This document shows positions 1 through 12,538 of a stretch of DNA of 64,000 bases, piece after piece. The notes beneath the pieces are model-generated. The model was not told where the DNA came from. It saw only the letters and a program-made list of their open reading frames with translations, and did no database searches. How positions within the stretch are numbered: position 1 is the stretch's first letter; every line of letters starts with the position of its first letter. Origin of the DNA: Amaurobius ferox (Eukaryota; Arthropoda; Arachnida; Araneae; Amaurobiidae); contig OX578140.1 of assembly GCA_951213105.1 (NCBI GenBank), positions 27,792,362 to 27,856,361 on the forward strand. Reading direction: 5' to 3'. Made by a program: the position numbers and the translations under genes.

Positions 1-1052
1 AGAAAAAAATATTGAGTTTTTACTAAGATTCTTAAGATTTCCTCAGTTATTAAATTACCTTCCTTTATCTATTTATAATTGATGTTTATAACCCTACAGC
101 GGATCAACCGATTTATAAGCTTTTTTCACTGATATGTTAAGCTTAAATGATTATTTAGGACAAATATATATTGTATAAAGCGTTCATTCCATGCCGGTAC
201 TCCTTCAAGAACCACTATGTATTTATGCCAGTTTCTTATAATTCTAAAATGCAGTGTACTTCATTTTATAATTTGCTCCGTTTATTATAGTGATTTTAAA
301 AACAATTTACTTTAATCGATTGGATATCACACAAATACGCTTAAAGTCACCTATAAGTAAAACTCTTATGTGCAAAGTAATGTTCATGACCGAGACTTTA
401 AATTTAGAATTATTAACGTTACTAACACTGAGTTTTCTAATGAAAATGCACTCTGAGTAGCAACGTAGAATATATTCAAAATTACGGTTCTTGAACTGTG
501 TTAGAGCCATTAAAATTATGCCATTAAAATATTTAAATGAAAATGTGGTATGCATAGAGAAAGAGAAATTAAGTTGGAGAATGTTGAGGGCCATTAAAGA
601 CCAAATATTTTTGTTTATAGAATAATAGATAATTTATTGCTATTCTAAATTAAATGAAACACATTTTTGGAGCTACAGTTACCACATAAGTCTGATTATA
701 GCTCGAAGTTTTTTGATAAATTTTGATGTAATGGCACGTTATATTCAAGGACTAAAAATGTTTTGGATAACGAAATGTCGTCTAGGTATGAGAGGGTAGT
801 GGACGTGGTTGACAACGTAGCTATGTGTGTTATTTGTTCTACTGCCACATATCAGAAAGAGGATAAACAAATTTGTCTGAGGTTAAGATTTTTTAGGCTT
901 TCTCCGAAATGAATATACGTTTAAAAACGTTTTACACATAAAAGAGTGTTTTTTGCTGATTTTTGAAGATTATTATTGATTTTACTGCCTATTATATTAG
1001 TTTATAACCAGTAATTATAGAACATTTTTGTTTCATGCTATGGATATTCACT
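1..1052. other. AT-rich sequence, nothing recognised
   Basis: No coding potential, repeat or RNA gene could be supported here. Reading frames are short and have AT-driven composition. Confidence 0.5.
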
Positions 1053-2346
1053 TTTAACACTTTACAACAAAGTTAAAAGTGTTTATGACTTTGTTCATTC
1101 TGTCTGTCTGTCTGTCAGCACGATAAATGCCGTAAAAATGACTTGTACCTTGTTGACTTTTTGAGTCAAAATGAAATGTTAGTATGTTGTTCAGACAGTC
1201 TGTAGGACCTATGAGAATATAAATGAATAATATCACCCAATACGTTTTGGATAGAACCCGGGTTGAAAAAGTGAAATATATTGAGCCCTATGGGACCTCA
1301 TTTTTCAAACATTTTTTAAGCGAATTTAAAATTCACAAATTGTTTCGAAAAATTTAGGTAATATTCAAATTATTTCATACAATATATAAAAAATAAATTC
1401 AGCGAAATATATTCAGTAGTTCTTTAAATAAAAATTAAAATAATAATAACACCTCTTATATGAAGCGATCACGTGACCACGATATGAAAAGATCACGTGA
1501 CCCACTTCAAAATGATATATGGCATCCATCTTGTCTCAAAATCGTGATTTTTAAAGTCCGTTTCAATTCATATTGAGTGTTGTATCCATCCTTAAACCAT
1601 TTTATTTATGCTTAAATTCTGTGCATCTGCATACTGAAACAACACAATTACAATATATTTGAGTTTAAATGCTCATCCAAATTTGATTATTTCTACAACA
1701 AAACCTATTTTTCACCTATGTAAAATCTAAGCAGCAAAATATGTAGAGTGAGTTGTATTAGACTTGCTGTATTTCTTTAACACAAATGTATTTAGCTCAT
1801 GGAGTCTGCATAGCTGATATGAATGAAATATTCATTGATTTTACAAAGAGAAGGACGGTTTTTTTCGCTGAAGTTTTTAGTACAGAGTTTAATTAATTGT
1901 AGCTCCATAGTCTTAATTTTTAAATAAAATATATTATTATAGTATTGTGATGAATGAAATGAATGGGAACTTGTTCATGGATGAAATGCTGCTTTTATAA
2001 AGAGGAGTGTTTTTTTTTTTAATGAATTTCAGTTTTTTTCGATGAAGTTTTCAAATATAATAAATTATCGTAGTATTATGATAATTCTAAAATTATTACC
2101 GAGGAATGTATCCCATTTTAGAGATGTTTACCAGCAATTTATATTTCAATGCCGTCATTTGAATGAAGTTCATTTTTTTCGATGAAGGTTTAAGTTTTCA
2201 AATATAATAAATTAATGCAGATTGTGATAAGTTTCAAAATATTATCGAGGAATGTATTGCATTTTAGACTTGTTTTAAATAAAATTGCATTGAAGTTGGA
2301 AAGTGTTTCATAATCAATGCTTTAAGCATGATTGAACTTTCTTGTT
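1053..2346 (+). repeat. F2 repeat, copy 1 (Helentron/DINE-1-like, non-autonomous)
   Basis: The copy begins at an imperfect hairpin (1056-1083: AACACTTTACAAC paired with AAAAGTGTT), followed by a TCTG microsatellite near 1100-1115. It ends near 2346 in a conserved tail containing CATGATTGA and TTTCTTGTT. It matches at least five other places in the window over its whole length. It contains paired CACGTG motifs around 1470-1500 and an internal tandem unit of roughly 165 bp near the tail. Seen from the minus strand, a subterminal AACACTTTCCAAC lies near the 5' end and the hairpin closes the 3' end, the plan of DINE-1/HINE elements. No protein is encoded. The class assignment is inference; the repeat itself is directly visible. 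Confidence 0.8.
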
Positions 2347-2384
2347 TAAATTTTGCAGCAAGCCTGCCAAAACGAACGCCATTT

Positions 2385-3852
2385 TTTTAACACTTTACAA
2401 CAAAGTTGAAAAGTGTTTATGACTTAGTTCATTCTATCTGTCTGTCTGTCCGTTAGCACGATTACTGCCGTAAAAATGACTTAATCAAAATGAAATTTTA
2501 GTATGTTGTTCAGACGGTCCGTAGGACCTATGGGAATATAAATGAATAATATCACCCAATTAGTTTTGGATTGAACCCGGGTTGAAAAAATGAAATACAT
2601 TGAGCCCTATGGGACCTAATTTTTCAAACATTTTTTAAGCGGATTTAAAATTAACAAATTGCTTCGAAAATTCTAGGTAATATTTAAATTGTTCCATAAA
2701 ATATTTAAAAAAAATTCAGCGAAATATATTCAGTAGTTCTTTAAATAAAAATTAAAATAATAATTACACCTCTTATATGAAACTATCACGTGACCATGAT
2801 ATGAAACGATCACATGATCCACTTCAAAATGATATATGGCATCCATCTTGTTTCAAAATCGTGATTTTTTAAGTTCTTTTTAATTCATATTGAGTGTTGT
2901 ATCCGTCCTAAAACTATTTTATTTTCGCTTAAATTCTGTGCATCTACATACCGAAACAACGCAAATACAATATATTTCAGTTTAAATGATTATTCAAATT
3001 TGATTATTTCTACAACTAAGCCAATTTTTCACTTATTCTACATATTTTGCTGTTTACATTTTACATGAGTTGTATTAGAATTGTTGTATTTCTTTAACAC
3101 AAAATTATTTAGTCTTTGGAGTCTGCATGGCTGATATGAATAAAATATTAATTGATTTTATAAAAAGACGGACGATTTGTTTCGATGAAGTTTTAAGCAT
3201 AGAGTTTAATTACTTGTGGCTCCATGGTCTTAATTTTTAAATGAAATAAATTATTATTGTATTGTGATAAATGAAATGAATGGGAGAAAGTATGAATGAA
3301 ATTCTGTTTTTATAGAAAGATCCAGGCGTGTTATTTTTTCTATGACGTAATTTGAATTAATTTCAGTTGTTTTCGATGAAGTTTTCAAATATAATAAATT
3401 ATCATAGTATTATGATAGTTTTAAAAATATTACCATGGAATGTATCGCATTTTAGAGATATTTAAACCAGGCAATTTATATTTCAATGCCGTCATTTGAA
3501 TGAAGTTCATTTTTTTCAATGAAGGTTTATGTTTTCAATTATAATAAATTAATATAGTATTGTGATAAGTTTTAAAATATTACCGAGGAATGTATTGCAT
3601 TTTCGACTTTTTTAAATAAAATTGCATTGAAGTTGGAATGTGTTTCATAATCAATTCTTTAAGCATGATTGATCTTTCTTGTTTTTTATGAAGGTTTAAG
3701 TTTTCAAATATAATAAATTAATATAGTATTGTGATAAGTTCTAAAATATTACCGAGGAATGTATTGCGTTTTAGACATGTTTAAAGAAAATTGCATTAAA
3801 TTTGGAAAGTGTTTCATAATCAATGCTTTAAGCATGATTGATCTTTCTTGTT
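2385..3852 (+). repeat. F2 repeat, copy 2, with duplicated tail
   Basis: This is a second, same-orientation copy starting about 40 bp after copy 1. The terminal hairpin starts at 2389 and the TCTG run is near 2432-2450. The normal tail ends near 3683, and about 170 bp of tail is then repeated (3684-3852), so the copy carries an extra tail unit. The head-to-tail arrangement with copy 1 could come from tandem duplication or from two insertions. Confidence 0.8.
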
Positions 3853-4077
3853 AGTAGAATGACAAATTTTATAGATTTAGTATTATGTTTCTTGTATTCG
3901 CAATGGCATCTAGACGGACAAGGTGACTAGCAATACGGAAGTCAGTGGACTTCCTTTTATATCCGATGGTTATGACCCATTGCGTCAAAGAAACAGCTAC
4001 ACGATTATTTCTTGCGGTTATGGGCAATTAATGCTTATGTATGCATACAGTTATGTTTATATTTTAAGTTGTTACAC

Positions 4078-4238
4078 AAAGCATTGTGCTCCGGCCGTCC
4101 AAATAGCTGCTCTTAGTCCTTTGGACGAGTCGGACGGTCTGGGTCTTCAACAAAGCATTGTGCCAATCGGCCGTCCAAATAGATGCTCTAAGTCCTCGGA
4201 CGAGTCGGACGGTCTGGGTCTTCAACAAAGCATTGTGC
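4078..4238 (+). repeat. Two 5'-truncated SINE tails at one target site
   Basis: Two nearly identical ~62 bp units (4090-4151 and 4164-4226) each run from CGGCCGTCC through GGACGAGTCGGACGGTCTGGG to a CTTCAAC end. They resemble the 3' end of the tRNA-derived SINE at 48707-48987. The 12-mer AAAGCATTGTGC occurs before, between and after them (4078-4089, 4152-4163, 4227-4238), which is what target-site duplications would give. A frame runs through the repeat but is not a gene. Confidence 0.7.
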
Positions 4239-4391
4239 CATTTTTAAATAAGTGCAATTTTTATATTTGAAAATTTAATTTAAAAATTAAAGGATTGCAC
4301 TGCTTTTAATGAACAACAAGTGTGCCTCGTATTTACTGTATTTTAAAATGTGTGTTAAATATATTTTTATATTTTTAAGTACTTTAATTTT

Positions 4392-5287
4392 TTATTACTT
4401 TCCTTATATACGTAATGTATAAGGAACGTATTATGACGCGGTCGAAAATTCAAATTCGAGTTTTTGACGGGAGAGCACGTTTCAAGCATCTCTGATCACG
4501 AATCAAATGTTTTTGAGGTGATGTCTGTGTGTGTGTGTGCCAGTGAGACTTGGGAGACGATATCTTACGATCAAATAGACCGATTCGAATGAAATTTGGT
4601 ATAAAAATCACAATCTGCGGATACTGGAAGCCTATTGTTTTTAAACGTAATCGAATGTACAGAACTCCCCTCAATTTTGGAGTGAAATTTTGAAAAAATC
4701 ATCAAAAAGTCTAAACCTTTAATAAAGTTACGAAAATAGGCATTTCTTATATAATTTTTTCTTAGAAAACGATTGACATAAACTTTAGAACGCTAGCATG
4801 AACCGTTCCCGAGATATTGCACATTTTTTAGATAAATTTATCAAAAATTCCCTAAATTAAAATAAAGTATATTAACTGTTGATAAACATGTTCACTTTTC
4901 ATATGTGACATCATTCTCGAGGATCTAGCTCGTTCCATTCATGAGAAAATATACTTTGAGCAATATGTTCGTATTTGAAGGCCAATAGTTATTTATCTGC
5001 TATAAAAATAACTTATTGCTCCATCCGTAACGCTTGTTGAAATTTTGGTGACGAATTTGGCAGAATGTTGCCAACTTGGCGACTTTTTTAAAAGTTGGCA
5101 ACTTAACGAAAATCTCGCCAAATGGATAAAAATGACACTATATCAATGAAATGACGATTATTTGACGAAAATTCAATATCTTAGAAAGAATATAAATATC
5201 TATTATAAGAAAAACCTAGTTTTTTATTATAAAAGTAGTAAATTCAATACATTACATGAGGAAAGTCATGTGTTGCACACATCAGAT
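4392..5287 (+). repeat. F1 repeat, copy 1 (Helentron/DINE-1-like, non-autonomous)
   Basis: The copy opens with the terminal hairpin 4397-4429 (ACTTTCCTTATATA paired with TATAAGGAACGT). It continues through a short TG microsatellite near 4530 and a conserved segment with AAATTTGGTA. The core is rich in TTGGC/GCCAA motifs (about 5040-5130), and the copy ends at the motif that reads TCTGATGTG on the minus strand. Six further copies or part-copies occur in the window. It encodes no protein. Confidence 0.8.
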
Positions 5288-6690
5288 TATTTTATATAGT
5301 GACAAATTTAACTTACTAAGTCGGGCTAAGTGAATATTTGATAGAACTATATTCATTTATTTCTTATAATACACTTAGTCAATAAATAACTAAATGTATG
5401 CAAAAACGTAAATCTACATAAATAATAATATTATTTAAGAGTAATATTTTATTTTTTAAACTGATTAGTATATTTTAAAATAATTTTTTAGAGTGGTAAT
5501 TTTAGCCACACTATATGCAATATTTTTACTTCCTTGAAATCACATTTATCATATTCAAATTATTACATTATTAATACAGCAAACAAGACAATACAAGTGA
5601 GAACAATAACATGTAGAAAAACACAATATAAAAACAGAACACAGTATTTTGTTACAAGAGACTAGCAAGTCCTTTCAGATCGCTAAAATAAACTTTAATA
5701 AGGTGATATTGGCAACAGGTGCAATTCAAATTAACAAAAATTATCTTAAAATAATTAATTAGAATAGTGACAAAATACTTCCCGAATCCGTATATGAATA
5801 AATATAAACTTTCGGATTATACTTGAAACTGTTAAGTGATTTTACAGACTTTTGTTCAAAAGGTAAAATATTAAAATTTGTAGGGACTAACTACAAGAAG
5901 TTCTTACCCAAAATTTCAGGACTAACTTTAAGAATAACATAGTTGTGTAGTTGTAAAAATAAGTGTAACTTATGTTGTGCTTGATTTCAAAGTAGTTATG
6001 GTTCCTAAAAAAATGAATGCATTTGTAAATATAAAGGTAACTATAAAGGTAAATATAAAGGTAACACGTCCAAGTGCGTCCTTAACTCAGTAAGAGCGTC
6101 ATAATTGCTAATACGAAAAATCGCTTAATACTGCTTCAACTGAAATTTAATCAAAGAATATATTAGATTATAAAAATAATCACTGACTACCTCATTGAAT
6201 GTGGTAGTCATTTGACTCAGTGTCGTTCGTCTGTTAGCACGGAAGCTTTTATCTCAGACGTCGCTGGTCTCGATCATTCAGTAGACATACCATTGCACTG
6301 CCCCTTGAGGGTAGTAATGCCTTCCATGAGGTACACTAGATACACCCTTGGCACTGTCGAGTGAGATATCTTCAAAACTCAAAAACTTCAAAAATGCTGT
6401 GCTCAATGCGTCGAGCTCCAACTGTCATTCCACTTTCAAACTCGGTTAATTCCCGTTGCGTAGTCATTACTACGTTATTAAACCTCATTAAATACATTCA
6501 AGTCCAACAGGCAACACTGACAACCAGACTCTTTTTACTCTTTTAATGAGTTGCGAGCGCCATTTGTACATTTGCATTCTGCTATCTCATGAATTTTGGC
6601 ACTTGGGTGTATATTTAGTGTTATTCATAGCATATTATTTTCCAGTATTTAGAAAAAATAAACTGGATGAATTGCAAGATCTCACACGTT
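5288..6690. other. Unassigned AT-rich stretch
   Basis: No gene was found. A slightly GC-richer patch at 6210-6360 contains a tRNA-like arrangement (GTTAGCACGGAAGC, then GGTCTCGATCATTC about 25 bases later). This could be the head of a decayed tRNA-derived SINE, but it is too diverged to call. Short AAAGGTAA repeats lie near 6035-6065. Confidence 0.35.
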
Positions 6691-6869
6691 ATTACTTTAC
6701 TTATATACAATAATATATAAAGAAATTATTGTGACGAGGTCGAAAATTCAAAGTCGAGTTTTCGACGGGATAACACGTTTCAAGCACCCCTGATCACGAA
6801 TTGATCATTTATAAAGTGATGTCTGTCAGTGTGTGTGTGTGTGTATGTGTGTGTGTATGAGTGTGTGAA

Positions 6870-6901
<32 letters not shown>

Positions 6902-7632
6902 TGCGTCAGTGACACTGACACTGTGGAGACGATAACTGACGAAAGAATGGACCGATACGAACGAAATTTGGTACAAAAATTACAATCCAAAAACACTGGA
7001 AGCTTATTGTTTTTATACGTAATCGAATGTTCAGAACCCCTCTAAATTTTCGGGTGAAATTTTGAAAAATTAGACATTTCTTATGTAGTTTTTCATCAGA
7101 AAACGATTGACATAAATTTTAGAACGCTAACATGAACCGTTCTTGAGATATTGCACATATTTCAAAAAAATTATCAAAAAATCATACAAAAATATTTCCT
7201 ATTGAGAAACATGTTCACTTATTATATGTAATACCATGCGATAAATTTGTGACATCATTCTGGTGGATTTAGCCTGTTCCATTCATAAAAGAAGATACTT
7301 AGAGTAATACTTTTGCATTTGAACGCCAATAGTCATTTATCTTCTGTAAGAAAAACTTACTTATCCGTCCATAACGCTTGGAGAAATTTTGGGGACGGAT
7401 TTGGTGGAATGTCGCCAACTTGGCGACTTTTTTCAATGTTGTCAAATTAACGAAAACTCGCCAAATGGATAAAAATGATGCTAAATCAATGCAAATGGCG
7501 ACTCATTGACGAAAATTCAATATCTTAGAAGGAATACAAATATCTATTATAATAATAATCTATTTTTTTTACTGTAAAAGTAGTTAATTCATTGCATTAC
7601 ATAAGGAAAGTCATGTGCTGCCCACATGAGAT
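6691..7632 (+). repeat. F1 repeat, copy 2
   Basis: This is a full-length copy with a degenerate terminal hairpin (6694 onward), an expanded TG microsatellite (about 6825-6905) and the conserved AAATTTGGTA block. The GCCAA/TTGGC core lies at about 7385-7470, and the end is at CACATGAGA. It forms an inverted pair with the next copy. Confidence 0.8.
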
Positions 7633-7945
7633 TTCTTTTATATCAACACAGATAATCATCTTACCATATTTTATCAACGAGATTAGTTAAAATAATTAAA
7701 AGTTGATTTTGCATTTATAAGAAATACGTAATAAAGATAATTTCATATGGATTTATATTATGCTACTAGTTTATTGCAATTATATTCTTCTTCGAGATGG
7801 AGAGTTGCACTCGTAAAACTACTTCTTTCTACATTCAGTTTTCAGTCTGGAACTAAATTTTCTACCACGAATTCCTAAAGCCATTCCCACTGAAAGGACA
7901 CATTTGAGTTTCAATAATGCTGATAATTGTGACTTTAGAAGAAAA
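7633..7945. other. Spacer between inverted F1 copies
   Basis: This is 313 bp of AT-rich sequence between two oppositely oriented F1 copies. No gene or motif was recognised. Confidence 0.5.
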
Positions 7946-8855
7946 ACTGATGCGAGCAGCATTCGACTTTCCTTATATAATGCAATGAATTTACTACTTT
8001 TACAGTAAAAGAGAATAGGTTAGTCTTATCGTGGATACTTATATTCTTCTAAGATACTGCCATTTCGTCAATTAGTCGTCATTTTCAATAATTAAGCTTC
8101 ATTTTTATCCATTTGGTGAGATTTGCGTTACTTTGGCAACATGTAAAAAGTCGCCAAGTTGGCGATATTCCGCCAAACTCTTCACCAAAATCTCGCCAAG
8201 CTTTATGGACGGAGAAATAAGTTATTCTTATAGCAGATTGCCGTTCAAATACAAAGGTATTACTCAAAGTATCTTTCCTCATGAATGGAACGAGCTAGAT
8301 CCACGAGAATGATGTCACCCAATTTATCGCATGATATCACCTATGAAAAGTGAACATGTTTCTCAAGAGTTAATATTTTTTTTTAATTTATGGAATTTTT
8401 TAGAAATTTATTTGAAAACTGTGAAATATCTCGAGAACGGTTTATACTAACGTTCTAAAGTTTATGTCAGTCGTTTTCTAAGGAAAAATTGCATAAGAAA
8501 TATATATTTGCGTAATTTTTTCAAAGGTTTTGATGTTCTGATGAATATTTTCAAAATTTTACTCGAAAATTTATGGGGGTTCTGAACATTCTATTGTGTT
8601 TAAAAACAATACGCTTCCATTATTCAAGGATTGTTATGTTTGTACCAAATTGCATTCGAATCGCTCCATTTGTTCGTGAGATATCGTCTCCACAGACTCA
8701 CTGACGCACACACACACAAACATCACCTCAAAAGTGTTCGATTCGTGATCAGGGACGCTTGAAACATGCTCTCCAGGCGAAAACTCGAGTTCGAATTTTT
8801 GTCCCCATCACAATACTTTCCTTATACATTATATGTAAATAAGGAAAGTAAAAAA
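7946..8855 (-). repeat. F1 repeat, copy 3, inverted
   Basis: This copy has the opposite orientation to the preceding one. A degenerate form of the TCTGATGTGGGCAACAC end is at 7946, the core with TTGGCGA motifs is at 8110-8210, and a short CA run is near 8707. The closing hairpin is at 8808-8850. A minus-strand frame here (8085-8282) is repeat-derived. Confidence 0.8.
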
Positions 8856-10680
8856 TCTATGTGGTTGAACACGTGAATACAATAAAATTATAATCCCTTC
8901 TCGATGGTCTCCTCTTTTATGGCAATATGAAGGAATAGAGAGAGTAGGTTGGACCATAGCCATCTTTATCTAAATAATATATAAAGGTGACAATGTTTAG
9001 AATGCTAGTTCGAGGGGAACCTGCTTGGGGGATACGAGATACCAACACGGTGAAAGCTTAATTACATACTGCACTTCGTAACCGACCCCCTTCTCCCATA
9101 GGATCCACGGAAAATTCTACGTGCGTTATCTCCTCCGAAACTGTATGACTCGTTCACTTTACCTCCTCACAGGGAGGCAGGAGGAGGTTTTGTACCTCCT
9201 CTGACTGCCCGTTAATACTTTTCTAGTTAAATGTGAATATATTTAAACTATTCGCTATATTTTCCGCGTGCAGTCTAGATAAATTCTAATCTTATGTTAT
9301 TAAATATTATTCCCTGCAGAATTTTATTATAAGCGAATGAATATTAAAATCCAGTTTTCTGCCGTCTTCCTTTCTCCAAGTAATTAAAATTTACTAATCC
9401 TGTGCCCACACACGCTGCTATAAAATAAGAGAATATTTTAACCTTTGTTTATCCGGTGTATCTCGTAACAGGAGTTTAATATTCAATGGTTAAATGATAT
9501 TGATAGCATTGTTGAATAGTTCATGAGTCGTAATATGTCCGAAAATTATGCATGCATAAATAGTAGAAGCGGTAAGTGAAACTTATCTAAAGACGAATTG
9601 CACCTTTATAGCAATAAAATATACTATATAGTTCTTTTAAATTAGACATTAGTCGTGAATAGAATAAAAAATGCATTTTCTTCTCTTAAGTTGTTGTTCT
9701 CGCAATTAACATTGATCTATCTGGCTGCAAGAATGGACAGAAAGATTAAATTTAGATTTTTGATGATAGAATCAAACCTATTTTTCTGACATAACAATTA
9801 AAAATATGTAACGGAGCTGTCACACATGCATACATAAGCCTGCAAATAATTTTAATGTACTATTTACTATACTTGCAAAATACAATTATTCCCTACTGGT
9901 TAATGAATAACTAAAGCATGAATTTTTCAATTATCCGCTCGTAAAAATTAACACGTCTATTCTTATGTCTACATAATTCAATGTACAAGTTGAAACATTT
10001 TTGTTAGAATGATAAGATATACACAAAACTTTTTGCCGAACTATAGAATTATGCTAATCTTAGTTGATCGAATGCCTCTGAAATAAAGTATCACATTACC
10101 TAAAGAATACAGATTTCGATATATTTAAAAAAATAAATATATATGAAATAATTATCGTACGGATACGGTTCCCACGTCGTTGGAATAAATGTTTTTCGGT
10201 CTTTTAGATAGTGTCAAGATGCGATAATATTTTCCGTAGATTTGTGTGAATATTGCTCAATATTATGCTAAAATATAAAATAACTAAGAAAATATTTCGA
10301 ATTCAAATAAAAATGTCATCGAGGCACACATTCCTTGTTCTTGAAGTACATGTGTAATAAATTTGGCGATCGTACTACGCTCAGTTTTCCCATTACAGAT
10401 TTCACACACACACATTTTGACACACATACATTTTGTGTTATAGTGTAAACTTGGTATAGCTGATAATGTTATTAATTAATAAATATGATATTGTGCTTTT
10501 ATATAATATTGTGCTTTTATATAATATTGTGCTGCTTCTGACGTTAGAGCATTTTTTTAATTATTTTATTGTTACCAAAAGTTCTGTATAGCATTCATCT
10601 TCTCTACAAATAAGCCATTGTCGTCTTCTAGTGCTGTAGATTACGCATATATCCGTAAATTATGCAAAATGTCTGTAAAT
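8856..10680. other. Mostly unassigned; GC-richer patch and R3 copy a
   Basis: The patch at 8990-9210 is richer in G and C than its surroundings and contains GGGAGGCAGGAGGAGG, but no frame or RNA fold could be recognised. A copy of the R3 repeat lies inside (listed separately). At 10000-10062 there is a segment also found, diverged, at 51141-51207 (shared: GATATACACAAAA, CTATAGAATT, GCTAATCT). Three short tandem units around ATAATATTGTGCTTTTAT lie at 10490-10535. Confidence 0.4.
9290..9680 (+). repeat. R3 dispersed repeat, copy a
   Basis: The conserved core at 9455-9595 has TATCTCGTAACAGGAGTTTAAT, then ATATGTCCGA, ATGCATGCATAAA and TGAAACTTATCTAA, in the same order and strand as the copies near 11.4, 27.9, 30.8 and 33.3 kb. 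There is no coding potential. The class is unknown. Confidence 0.55.
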
Positions 10681-10683
10681 TAC

Positions 10684-12480
<1,797 letters not shown>

Positions 12481-12492
12481 TATATCAATTTG

Positions 12493-12538
12493 AATGCTAT
12501 CATTATATCAAAATCAATTTTGATATAATGATTGCATT
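12493..12538. repeat. Near-perfect 46-bp palindrome
   Basis: AATGC, one mismatched region, then ATCATTATATCAAAAT on the left is mirrored by ATTTTGATATAATGAT and GCATT on the right. The segment could extrude a cruciform. A third copy of the half-site lies just upstream (about 12472-12492). Confidence 0.8.
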
